Source: an uncultured Eubacteriales bacterium (GTDB taxonomy: Bacteria > Bacillota > Clostridia > Oscillospirales > Oscillospiraceae). Taken from it: 14,140 nucleotides of DNA. Both the position numbers and the translations under genes were made by a program. The notes under the pieces were generated by a model. That model was not told the DNA's origin. It worked only from the letters and a program-made list of their open reading frames with translations, and did not search any database. Where the stretch lies: the NCBI GenBank assembly GCA_958427375.1, contig CAUABY010000025.1, positions 1 through 14,140 of the forward strand, written 5' to 3'. Shown here piece by piece: positions 1-6,050 of this stretch (positions within the stretch are counted from its first letter, which is position 1; each line of letters begins with the position of its first letter).

Positions 1-1
1 T

Positions 2-520
2 GAGGCGCGCGAGGCCGGGATAAGCGGCTTTATCTCCAAGCCGCTGTTCAAATCAACCCTGTTTTACAATCTGCGCAATTACACGGACAGTACGGTTGTC
101 CATGAGGAGGCCGAGCTGTCGGAGGCGGACTTTGCCGGGCGGCGCATTCTGCTGGCTGAGGACAACGAGCTCAACTGGGAAGTGGCCAATGAGCTGCTGT
201 CGGATATGGGCGCGCAATTGGAATGGGCGGAGGACGGGCAAATCTGCCTTGAGAAGTTTGAAGCTTCCCCGGTGGGGTATTACGATTTGATTCTCATGGA
301 TATCCGCATGCCGCGGATGACCGGCTATGAGGCCACGGAGGCTATCCGCGCTCTTACCCGTCCTGACGCCAGGCAGATTCCCATTATCGCCATGAGCGCC
401 GACGCTTTTCCGGAGGATGTGCGCCGCTGTCTCGCCTGCGGCATGAACGGCCACATCGCAAAGCCCGTTGACACAACGGCGCTCGCCAAGCAGATGAAGA
501 AGCTCTGGGATAAGGCGTAA
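2..520 (+). CDS. Hybrid sensor histidine kinase, C-terminal part with receiver domains (5' truncated)
   Basis: This is the last 172 residues of a multidomain signalling protein whose start lies before the window. The first ~20 residues (GFISKPL) are the end of one receiver domain; the SKP lysine is the conserved one near the receiver C-terminus. A linker of ~25 residues follows, then a complete second receiver from about residue 47: acidic pair E53/D54 in LLAEDN, phospho-acceptor D100 in LILMDIRMP, the alanine/serine switch at IIAMSADAF and conserved K154 in IAKP. Tandem receivers behind a kinase core are typical of hybrid histidine kinases, and the C-terminal receiver would take part in a His-Asp relay. 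No output domain or HPt domain follows before the TAA. Kinase and sensor domains are inferred, since they are outside the window. A stand-alone double-receiver response regulator cannot be excluded. The partner and the stimulus are unknown. Confidence 0.85.
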   Translation, partial: EAREAGISGFISKPLFKSTLFYNLRNYTDSTVVHEEAELSEADFAGRRILLAEDNELNWEVANELLSDMGAQLEWAEDGQICLEKFEASPVGYYDLILMDIRMPRMTGYEATEAIRALTRPDARQIPIIAMSADAFPEDVRRCLACGMNGHIAKPVDTTALAKQMKKLWDKA

Positions 521-542
521 CGCGAGCGGAAATTTCATATTG

Positions 543-583
543 AAAAGCACATTGTACCTCAAACTTTGGTACAATGTGCTTTT
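543..583. terminator. Bidirectional rho-independent terminator
   Basis: Perfect 16-bp inverted repeat, arms 543-558 and 568-583 around a 9-nt loop, 22 bp after the kinase stop codon. The arms begin with AAAA and end with TTTT, so both strands show a stem followed by a T run. On the plus strand it ends the histidine kinase transcript. On the minus strand it could back up the end of the VWA gene. Confidence 0.85.
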
Positions 584-607
584 TGCCTTATTACAGCCTT
601 ATATCGG

Positions 608-639
608 CCGGCTCCAGCCTGTTAACAGGCTGGAGCCGG
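608..639. terminator. Perfect 32-bp palindrome, probable second terminator
   Basis: The sequence is exactly self-complementary around GTTAAC (centre 623/624), with no unpaired loop bases on paper. On the plus strand it is followed by GTTTT, giving a weak terminator shape. It lies 4 bp beyond the TGA at 644-646 that ends the read-through tail of the minus-strand VWA gene, so it may also shape that transcript's 3' end, although no T run follows on that strand. Confidence 0.55.
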
Positions 640-643
640 GTTT

Positions 644-817
644 TCAGCGCACGGAGCCGCCGCGCGGTTTGCCGCGCGTTTTATAGTCATCGTCGATGCG
701 CGCCTTCCAGTCGGCGGTGAGGGGGCGGCAGCTGCGTATACTCGTCACCGCGTCGCTGATAACGTCATAGTTCAGCGCCGTGCCCGCCTCGTCGCAGTTA
801 TAATTTGCCGCGCGGGA
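644..817 (-). pseudogene. In-frame C-terminal continuation of the VWA gene beyond the TAA
   Basis: Directly after the TAA the same frame stays open for 57 codons to a TGA at 644-646. It begins SRAANYNCDEAGTALNYDVI and later contains DAVTSIRS and DWKARID. From memory of the family, intact VWA proteins of this type continue after the FGI motif with an RAxNY...GT.LNY segment, so this is the expected C-terminus and not chance open frame. No start codon or ribosome binding site of its own is visible. The simplest reading is one substitution creating TAA in a gene that once encoded about 218 residues. Confidence 0.75.
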
Positions 818-1300
818 TTAATCTATGCCAAAGCGTTTTGCCTCGGCGGCAGCATCAATATTCGCGCCCAGGAACAGAAACTCCCAGCCGTACTTCTCCC
901 GCTCGTGGCGAATCATGTCGTGAACCTTTTGATAGGTATAGCGGCGGCTGGCGTTTTCCATGCCGTCGGTGATGATGACGAAGAGCGTCTTTTCCGGCAC
1001 GTCCTCCCGGCGGGCGTACTTATGGATATTGCCAATGTGGTGGATGGCACCGCCGACAGCGTCAAGCAATGCCGTGCAGCCGCGCACAAAATAGTCTTTC
1101 TCCGTCATGCGCGGCACATCCTCCAGCGGCAGGCGGTCATGGATGACCTCGGCGGCGTTATCGAAAAGCACCGTTGATACAAGCGCCCTGCCGCCCTCTT
1201 TCTTCTGCTTTTCAAGCATCGAATTGAAGCCGCCTATAGTGTCGCTCTCCAAGCCGGACATGGAACCGCTCCTGTCCAAAATAAATACTAATTCTGTCAT
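818..1300 (-). CDS. von Willebrand factor type A domain protein, apparently cut short by an in-frame TAA
   Basis: A 160-residue VWA-fold protein, predicted cytoplasmic, with no signal peptide or membrane segment. The metal-ion-dependent adhesion site is complete: D9-R-S11-G-S13 (DRSGSM), T76 in RGCTALLDA and D112 in ITDGMEN. Bacterial proteins of this kind usually bind a divalent cation and mediate protein-protein contacts; the partner is not evident. The start at 1300 is chosen because a GGGAGA ribosome binding site lies just upstream. An in-frame ATG at 1357 would add 19 residues but lacks comparable support. After EFLFLGANIDAAAEAKRFGID the frame hits TAA (818-820), exactly where relatives continue with a conserved tail. 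That tail is still present in the same frame (644-817). The gene is therefore a nonsense mutant, a read-through gene or a sequencing error. The first 160 residues contain most of the VWA core, so a shortened product could still fold. Confidence 0.8.
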   Translation of the reverse strand: MTELVFILDRSGSMSGLESDTIGGFNSMLEKQKKEGGRALVSTVLFDNAAEVIHDRLPLEDVPRMTEKDYFVRGCTALLDAVGGAIHHIGNIHKYARREDVPEKTLFVIITDGMENASRRYTYQKVHDMIRHEREKYGWEFLFLGANIDAAAEAKRFGID

Positions 1301-1303
1301 AAT

Positions 1304-1377
1304 AAATCTCCCTTCTGCCGCACACAGCACTACGAAACAGAGGGAAAATCTCCCCATGCGGCATAAGGGAGATTTTC
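1304..1377 (-). promoter_or_regulatory. Leader with two mutually exclusive hairpins, one covering the VWA ribosome binding site
   Basis: Read on the minus strand, three segments compete. Segment 1 (1377-1357) pairs with segment 2 (1354-1344) as a perfect 11-bp stem, GAAAATCTCCC with GGGAGATTTTC. Segment 1 (1375-1357) also pairs with segment 3 (1322-1304) in 18 of 19 positions. Segment 3 contains the GGGAGA ribosome binding site of the VWA start at 1300. Formation of the long helix would hide the site and formation of the short upstream hairpin would free it. This is the geometry of a translational attenuator. No ligand-binding fold or leader peptide was recognised, and the function is inferred from pairing alone. 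Confidence 0.45.
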
Positions 1378-1463
1378 AGGCATATGCCGCGGCTGCCGCC
1401 TCCGGCGGCGAGCGGTGCGCCTTTTAGCATTTTCATTCAGCGTGCATCCACACACAAAAAAAG

Positions 1464-1511
1464 ACCTCCTTCGTTTCTTTGTGCCTAAATGATAAAGCAA
1501 ACGAAGGAGGT
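1464..1511. terminator. Bidirectional terminator between the macro-domain remnant and the VWA gene
   Basis: A 13-bp perfect inverted repeat (1464-1476 with 1499-1511, ACCTCCTTCGTTT), with a possible extra CTTT/AAAG pairing inside. On the minus strand the stem is followed by C and seven T residues, a strong terminator for the macro-domain gene ending at 1537. On the plus strand it is followed by TTTT. A small GTCGC/GCGAC stem (1516-1532) with a short T run lies next to it. Confidence 0.8.
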
Positions 1512-1536
1512 TTTGGTCGCCCGGTGAGCGACATTT

Positions 1537-1954
1537 TTATGCGCCGATGAGCGGCTGGTCAAAGGCGAAAAGCACCTCATTGAGTTCAAAAACGTTATAG
1601 TTTTTGTTGAGGATGAAGTACTCAACTATGATGTCAAACTTGCTGCTGTGCGAGAGGGCAAAGCCCGCGCGGGCGATGAAATCGCGCGTCTCGTCCAAGT
1701 CCAGCTCCAAGGCTATGGCGAAAGCCAGCGGCGTGAATGACATACTTTGCGCTGAGATTATACGCCGGTGTAATTGCGGCCCCACCAACGGCGATACTGC
1801 CGAGCTTTTTACGCGCCGCAAAAAGCCGCAGCCCGGCCTTTTTATGTATGCCCGCATCAACTCCATAGCCGACAGCGGCTTTCGGGTTCGCGGCGTTGAC
1901 AATTGCGTCCACATGCATATTGGTGATGTCGTTTCGCACTATTTCAAATGGCAT
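1537..1954 (-). pseudogene. Macro domain (ADP-ribose-binding) gene with internal deletion and frameshift
   Basis: The first ~75 codons (from ATG 1952-1954) encode the N-terminal half of a macro domain: NDIT at 8-11, the ADP-ribose-binding VNAAN at 19-23, GYGVDAGIH for the glycine loop, then ITPAYNLSAKYVIHA. At about 1725-1735 the meaningful frame changes. The original frame gives a non-homologous tail ending at 1634. A second minus frame picks up LAFAIALELDLDETRDF and continues through AGFALSHSSKFD to FAFDQPLIGA, stopping at 1537. As I recall them, clostridial macro-domain proteins of ~330 residues end in just such a segment, so both ends of one gene remain while roughly 200 codons (second half of the macro fold and the linker) are gone. 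The deletion is out of frame, so no joined product is expected. The start has only a weak GGTGAGA site. The catalytic half is missing and de-ADP-ribosylation is unlikely. Confidence 0.75.
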
Positions 1955-2019
1955 TCTCTCACCCGCCCACGTATAGATTAATATGAAAGGCGATGCTTCC
2001 TGGAAAATTCAATGGAAAA

Positions 2020-4242
2020 TCAGCCTTGCTCAGCGAGGTAGAGACTCACCCGGCTTTGGAGCTGCTCTGCGACCGCTTGCGCCGTTTTGTCCCCGGAAAG
2101 GTAAGCGTTCAGCTCTCCAGTGATGAGTTCTATAAGCGCAGGATCGGCGAGTACGGTTCCCGTGGCGCTCTCCGCAATATCCCGCAGGGCATCAATGTCC
2201 TCCTGCGCCATGCTATAGGCTCGGACGTTATAGTCCATCAGATTCTCAAAAGCCGGCCTCAGCACCGGGATGCCAAATTCTGCCTTGCTGAGAAGCAATT
2301 TCACAAAGTCCCATGCTGCTTGCGGTTCCTTGCAGCCGCCTGCTATGCTTACACTGGTGTTCATACCCTTGTATTCTCCCTCGATTGCCGTCACGGCGGC
2401 GGGGGAAGCCAGATATAAGCCGCTGCCCTTGCTGTTTGGGAAACCCACTATGTCATTTACGGCTTGTGCAAAGTCTAAACCGCCGTAAAGGGCGTTCACG
2501 TATGCATCAACAGCGCGCGTGAAGTAGTATTCGTCAATGTTGCAGGTGAAGTTAATCCTGTCCCCTGCCAGCCTCGCATCGCCAATGAGGCTGGCCGTCA
2601 ACCCCAGCCATTCGGCAAAGTCCGGCCTTGTGAAATCACAGTTCATGCTTTCAAGGTCAATAAACTCCCCGGTGATGGCGTGCGCCATTGCTTTGACTAC
2701 GTAGTCCGGAGTACGGTTCTTGCCCATGCCCAGTGCCAGTGAGGGGTCATTTGCTATTGCCTGGCGGACAAACTCACAGCTCCAGCCCTCCGCGCCGGGG
2801 TATAGACCCGCCGGGATATTCAGGCCCATCGCCGAGTAATAGGGGCTGACCCTATACATATGCCCGCCCCAAGTCATGCCCTGCAGCGCCGCAGGGAAGA
2901 AATCATCCCGGCTCAACTCCGTATCCGTATCAAGGTACGGCAACAGATCCAGAAGCTGTGTGCCGGATATGCAGCCCTCCGGCAGGTTTGATTGATCCAC
3001 AAGGTCAATATCGGAGTTGAAAGCCTCTATCAATGCGCGGTTTAAATCTACACTCCCGGCATATTCAAAATACACCGGTTCGATTCGATAGTCCGCATCG
3101 GAATTGTTAAAGCCCAGGATCGCATCGGTCATATCCCCTGTCATGCGGGTCTGGCCGCTCGTGGACTGGGTATCAAAGAAGCAGGCCATGGTCAGCGTGT
3201 CCTTTACCGGGATTTGCGCCCTCGTCACCTTCACCAGCTTCGAGTCCTTGGCTTCCGGCGCGTATCCATAGCATTCGCCTTTGGAGTTTTCAAACAGGTC
3301 GTATGGTGCTACTGTATCCCGACTCAGCGCCACGTCCATCCAGTCAAACACCAGTTCGGCCTGCCCGGAGGCGCCCATAGAATAGAGCTTGCTGTTGACA
3401 GAGTACAGGATGTTCCCTGGCTGGCTACTTGCCACCGTGACATTGTCAATGCCGTTGCCGAGGCTGAGACTTCGGCCAAGGCTCAGGCTGCCGGTGTCAA
3501 AGAGCGCAATACCTTCATAGCCTGTGAGATAGAGCTGCCCGCCAATCTCGCGGCTGCTGCTGAATTGATCTATCGGAAGGCTTTTTCTCGACTGGACATT
3601 TGCACTGCGGTCTATGATGCAACTCTCCTCACTGCCGATAAGTACGGCTCTGTCTGCACTGAGGGCGGCGAGGGTTATGGTGTACTGCCCGGACTGGTAA
3701 AGTACGCTCTCATCCCAAGGTGCAGTGCTGATTTCCCCCGTTTCCGTGTCCACAGTCACAAGCTTTGTTGCTATCAGGGCTCTGTCCGGGCTGCTGCACT
3801 CCATTTGCATCCAGGCTATGCCGTCCTTCACCGAGAGCGTGTATGCGCTTACGGTGCTGAGGTCATATTCCTCACTCACGCCAAGCTCCGCACGGCCTAA
3901 ACTGAATTGCTGCCACTGGCCGCTGAGCGTGTCCAAACCGAGAAGCACAAGCTTATATTCACCGTCTGTCTGGCAGCACCCGGAGAGCCACAGCCAGTCA
4001 CCATCGCTGTCTATCCCTACAAAGGCGGGCATTTTTACCGGCATGTCGACCCTGCTCATGAGCCAGCCCTCCTCGGTCGGGCGGTCGCTTTGCGGCGGCG
4101 GATTCGGCTGGCTCTCCTCAGTATACACGTCTTGGATCATCTCCCCGGCATCATCTGGCTCGACCTTTTTCTCACCTTTGCCGCAGGCGCTCAGACTGAG
4201 CAGGATACCTATCATCAGGATAATGGCGATGGTTCTCTTCAT
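2020..4242 (-). CDS. Solute-binding-type lipoprotein with N-terminal propeller-like region
   Basis: 740 residues, predicted to be anchored on the outside of the membrane. Residues 1-20 form a lipoprotein signal: K2-R3, a hydrophobic stretch and the lipobox L-S-A-C20. The start at 4242 is preferred over an upstream in-frame ATG at 4290 because it has a GGGAGG site at proper distance and starts directly at the signal peptide. Residues ~40-340 contain short repeating beta-rich segments (for example DWLWLSG, GGQLYLTGY, LYSMG) suggesting a beta-propeller-like domain. Residues ~370-740 resemble family 1 extracellular solute-binding proteins, with PYLDTDTELSRDDFF, a TWGGHMYRVSPYY segment and a late GGCKEPQAAWDFVKLL, which fits the conserved C-terminal region of that family. 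Such lipoproteins normally feed an ABC importer, but no permease or ATPase is in the window. It lies 125 bp downstream of the AgrD-like gene on the same strand, so co-transcription is possible. The ligand cannot be predicted. Confidence 0.75.
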   Translation of the reverse strand: MKRTIAIILMIGILLSLSACGKGEKKVEPDDAGEMIQDVYTEESQPNPPPQSDRPTEEGWLMSRVDMPVKMPAFVGIDSDGDWLWLSGCCQTDGEYKLVLLGLDTLSGQWQQFSLGRAELGVSEEYDLSTVSAYTLSVKDGIAWMQMECSSPDRALIATKLVTVDTETGEISTAPWDESVLYQSGQYTITLAALSADRAVLIGSEESCIIDRSANVQSRKSLPIDQFSSSREIGGQLYLTGYEGIALFDTGSLSLGRSLSLGNGIDNVTVASSQPGNILYSVNSKLYSMGASGQAELVFDWMDVALSRDTVAPYDLFENSKGECYGYAPEAKDSKLVKVTRAQIPVKDTLTMACFFDTQSTSGQTRMTGDMTDAILGFNNSDADYRIEPVYFEYAGSVDLNRALIEAFNSDIDLVDQSNLPEGCISGTQLLDLLPYLDTDTELSRDDFFPAALQGMTWGGHMYRVSPYYSAMGLNIPAGLYPGAEGWSCEFVRQAIANDPSLALGMGKNRTPDYVVKAMAHAITGEFIDLESMNCDFTRPDFAEWLGLTASLIGDARLAGDRINFTCNIDEYYFTRAVDAYVNALYGGLDFAQAVNDIVGFPNSKGSGLYLASPAAVTAIEGEYKGMNTSVSIAGGCKEPQAAWDFVKLLLSKAEFGIPVLRPAFENLMDYNVRAYSMAQEDIDALRDIAESATGTVLADPALIELITGELNAYLSGDKTAQAVAEQLQSRVSLYLAEQG

Positions 4243-4283
4243 GGTGCTTTCCTCCCTATTGGGTTTAGCTTTTCCTTGTGTTT

Positions 4284-4352
4284 TGAGCAATCAGAAAATA
4301 CAATGCACTATTTTCTATCATTGCTCATGAATATACGTATATTATGAGCAAT
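4284..4352. promoter_or_regulatory. Three TGAGCAAT/ATTGCTCA boxes in overlapping dyads upstream of the lipoprotein gene
   Basis: TGAGCAAT occurs at 4284-4291 and 4345-4352, and its complement ATTGCTCA at 4320-4327. The second and third boxes form a near-perfect dyad at 4320-4352 (one bulged G at 4329) whose centre is AATATACGTATATT. The first and second form a looser dyad that includes CAGAAAATA and TATTTTCT. The site lies between the AgrD-like gene stop (4368) and the lipoprotein start (4242). It could be an operator for a dimeric regulator or an RNA hairpin in a shared transcript. I could not place a convincing -35/-10 pair here. Confidence 0.45.
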
Positions 4353-4367
4353 TCCAGTAAATCCCTC

Positions 4368-4520
4368 TTAACACTTGGTTTCTTTCATTTTCTTTCCCGG
4401 TTTGATGTTGGGCCGTGCAGGCTGGTACATTGCTCCTATACACACGGGAGGCCAGCCATAGGTCTCGATGTCGATTACCTTGTTGATGATCTTAGCAGCT
4501 GCTTTTTCGATTTTCTTCAT
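4368..4520 (-). CDS. AgrD-like cyclic (thio)lactone autoinducer prepeptide
   Basis: A 50-codon gene. Residues 1-20 (MKKIEKAAAKIINKVIDIET) suit the amphipathic, lysine-rich leader helix of AgrD prepeptides. Residues 22-37 (GWPPVCIGAMYQPARP) form the core: C27 with M31 four residues later would close a five-residue ring C-I-G-A-M. Y32-Q-P and P37 follow at the positions where AgrD proteins carry their cleavage region; P37 is 10 residues after the ring Cys, as in staphylococcal AgrD-I. A basic tail (residues 38-49) follows, ending unusually in C50. The mature signal would be secreted after processing. The start is supported only by a purine-rich AAGAAG upstream, a weak ribosome binding site. It begins 43 bp after the DUF3810 stop codon. 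No AgrB-type processing enzyme or AgrC receptor is visible nearby. Assignment rests on motif geometry and memory of clostridial peptides with YQPxxP cores; chance coding seems unlikely but homology was not tested. Confidence 0.7.
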   Translation of the reverse strand: MKKIEKAAAKIINKVIDIETYGWPPVCIGAMYQPARPNIKPGKKMKETKC

Positions 4521-4563
4521 TTTCTCGTTCTTCTTTTATCATATATTTTTCGCCAGCGTGGCG

Positions 4564-5718
4564 TTATTCAGTATTTCCGCCGTTATTCAGCGTCTCCGCC
4601 GCCGTCTCATAATAGTAATTCACCAGCAAATCCACGCAGGCGCCATAGCTCTTTCGGCCAAGCGTTTGCTCATAGCTCTGCAAGAAAGCTTCATACACGC
4701 CGTGGCTCACACTCTGCGCGGGCGTTTCAAACTGCCGCCAATAGGCGTTGTTGAGCGCGAAATCGCGCATTATTTTCTCGTCCAGCGTCTCATACACCGC
4801 CTGCCACGCCTCATAGTCTGCCTTATAGAGCGCGTTGCCGAGGTGCGTATACGCCAGCAGCGCCGCGGAGTAGCAGTAGTCGACGTCGCCATTGTTGAGC
4901 GAAGTGAGCACCGCGGTGAAGTTCGCCTCCTGCTCCTTGGCAACGCCGCGCTGATGGCTCAGCTCATGCGCCACCGTTGAGGCAAAGAGGCTCGGCGGGA
5001 AGTCAATGTTCACATTCGCCTCACCCGTGAAGGGGAAGAAGAAGCCGGTGAAGTCCAGATAGCTCAAAAAGCGCGAAAAACGGATTGGTTTTACGCAGAC
5101 GCGCGGCCCGTCCAGATTGGGAAAGTCCGCGACGGTATCGTCAAAGAGCTCCGGCGAGCGGCGGAGTATCTCCGCCCTGTCCGCTATGTAAAAGCCGTCG
5201 TCATTGCGCTCAACCTGCGCGCCGTATTCATTCGCAAGCGAGGCGAAGTAGGCCGTCACCGTTTCCAGCTCCTCCACCGACACCGGCTCATTGCTCAATC
5301 CGCTTTTCTGCGCGAAGTCGTCGCCGTAATAATACGTGCCCCAGAGCGTGCAGAAGCCCGCGTACACCAGGAGTACCAGCGAGACTATGCGCGCAAGGCC
5401 GACGTACAGCCGCCTGCCGCTCATCCTGCGGCGAAGCAGAAGCACCACGCCCCATATAAGCTCCGCGAGAACAAAGAGCACCGCGCAGACAATCAGCAGC
5501 TCCGCCACGGAAAAGCTGACTGCGGAGTTAAAGCGCGCGAGCGCGTGGTGGATGGGCTGCACAAGATTATCCGAAAGGTACACCATCAGCGCGTGATTAT
5601 GCCGCAGTGCAAGGTGCAGCAGGATTACAGCAAGCGAGGCAAGCCCCACGGTATGTGCCGCCGGGCAGAGCTTATATATGGCGGCAAGGCCGCGCTTTTT
5701 TACCGTTGTATTATCCAT
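4564..5718 (-). CDS. DUF3810-family membrane protein, putative zinc metallopeptidase
   Basis: 384 residues. Three hydrophobic stretches at about 22-40, 69-97 and 108-130 anchor the N-terminus in the membrane; the remaining ~250 residues form a globular domain, probably outside. The motif H251-E-L-S-H255 followed by E262/E264 in VAKEQEANF is an HExxH...E zinc-peptidase signature, and the surrounding VAHELSHQRG and EANF are typical of DUF3810. Conserved features before it include RVCVKPIRFS and a proline-rich FTGFFFPFTGEANV. No substrate of the family is firmly known to me, so peptidase activity is inferred from the motif. The start at 5718 has no strong ribosome binding site. The gene is first on this strand, with the AgrD-like peptide 43 bp downstream, which raises the possibility that it helps mature or destroy that peptide. 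That link is positional only. Confidence 0.8.
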   Translation of the reverse strand: MDNTTVKKRGLAAIYKLCPAAHTVGLASLAVILLHLALRHNHALMVYLSDNLVQPIHHALARFNSAVSFSVAELLIVCAVLFVLAELIWGVVLLLRRRMSGRRLYVGLARIVSLVLLVYAGFCTLWGTYYYGDDFAQKSGLSNEPVSVEELETVTAYFASLANEYGAQVERNDDGFYIADRAEILRRSPELFDDTVADFPNLDGPRVCVKPIRFSRFLSYLDFTGFFFPFTGEANVNIDFPPSLFASTVAHELSHQRGVAKEQEANFTAVLTSLNNGDVDYCYSAALLAYTHLGNALYKADYEAWQAVYETLDEKIMRDFALNNAYWRQFETPAQSVSHGVYEAFLQSYEQTLGRKSYGACVDLLVNYYYETAAETLNNGGNTE

Positions 5719-5778
5719 ATCGCTATGATACTACATCGAGGTAGCTCTTGCAAGAGAATTCAGGGCGGTAAAATCTGC

Positions 5779-5899
5779 CCCTCGTCAAACAGAGTGAGCA
5801 CCGTTCCGTTTCCGGGCGTTGCCTGAAAACCGCACTCTGCTCACCCCGTTTTCCTCTCCAAATCGACCCACTTCGTTGGGCTTCGATTTGGTTTAAGAG
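5779..5899 (+). repeat. Dispersed repeat copy A (121 bp, contains hairpin)
   Basis: This sequence recurs in inverted orientation at 11600-11720 and aligns end to end without gaps. Both copies begin CCCTCGTCAAAC and share GTTTCCG, GAAAAC and TCCTCTCCAAATCGA. Both end with a stem-loop in which CCAAATCGA (5858-5866) pairs with TCGATTTGG (5883-5891) around CCCA/TGGG. It sits in the 332-bp gap between the divergent DUF3810 and glycosyltransferase genes. No ORF of its own was recognised. It looks like a small non-autonomous or REP-like interspersed element. The rest of the gap (5900-6050) is AT-rich and probably holds the glycosyltransferase promoter, but I could not fix it. Confidence 0.7.
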
Positions 5900-6050
5900 A
5901 CGTACCGCGCTCCCAAATGGCTTTCTCTGACGGGGCATGGGAAGAAATTCATGCTTTCATTTGACTTAGAGACGAAAATATAGTAAGCTGTATAAATACT
6001 GGTGTATTATGTCCTTTTGACAGAAAGCAAACAAATTTGAAGGTGATATA

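Noticed and set aside
1301..1357. Alternative VWA start at 1357 adding a hydrophobic N-terminus
   Set aside because: The extension is encoded by the leader hairpins and ribosome binding site region; the start at 1300 has a proper site and begins at the conserved beta strand of the VWA fold.
3214..3900. 228-codon open frame on the plus strand
   Set aside because: It lies antisense inside the lipoprotein gene, has no ribosome binding site and no recognisable protein motif. The minus-strand frame has a signal peptide and domain structure.
5961..6021. TTGACT (near 5964) and TTGACA (near 6016) as -35 boxes for the gene at 6051
   Set aside because: Neither has a -10 hexamer at 16-18 bp spacing, so no promoter was called.
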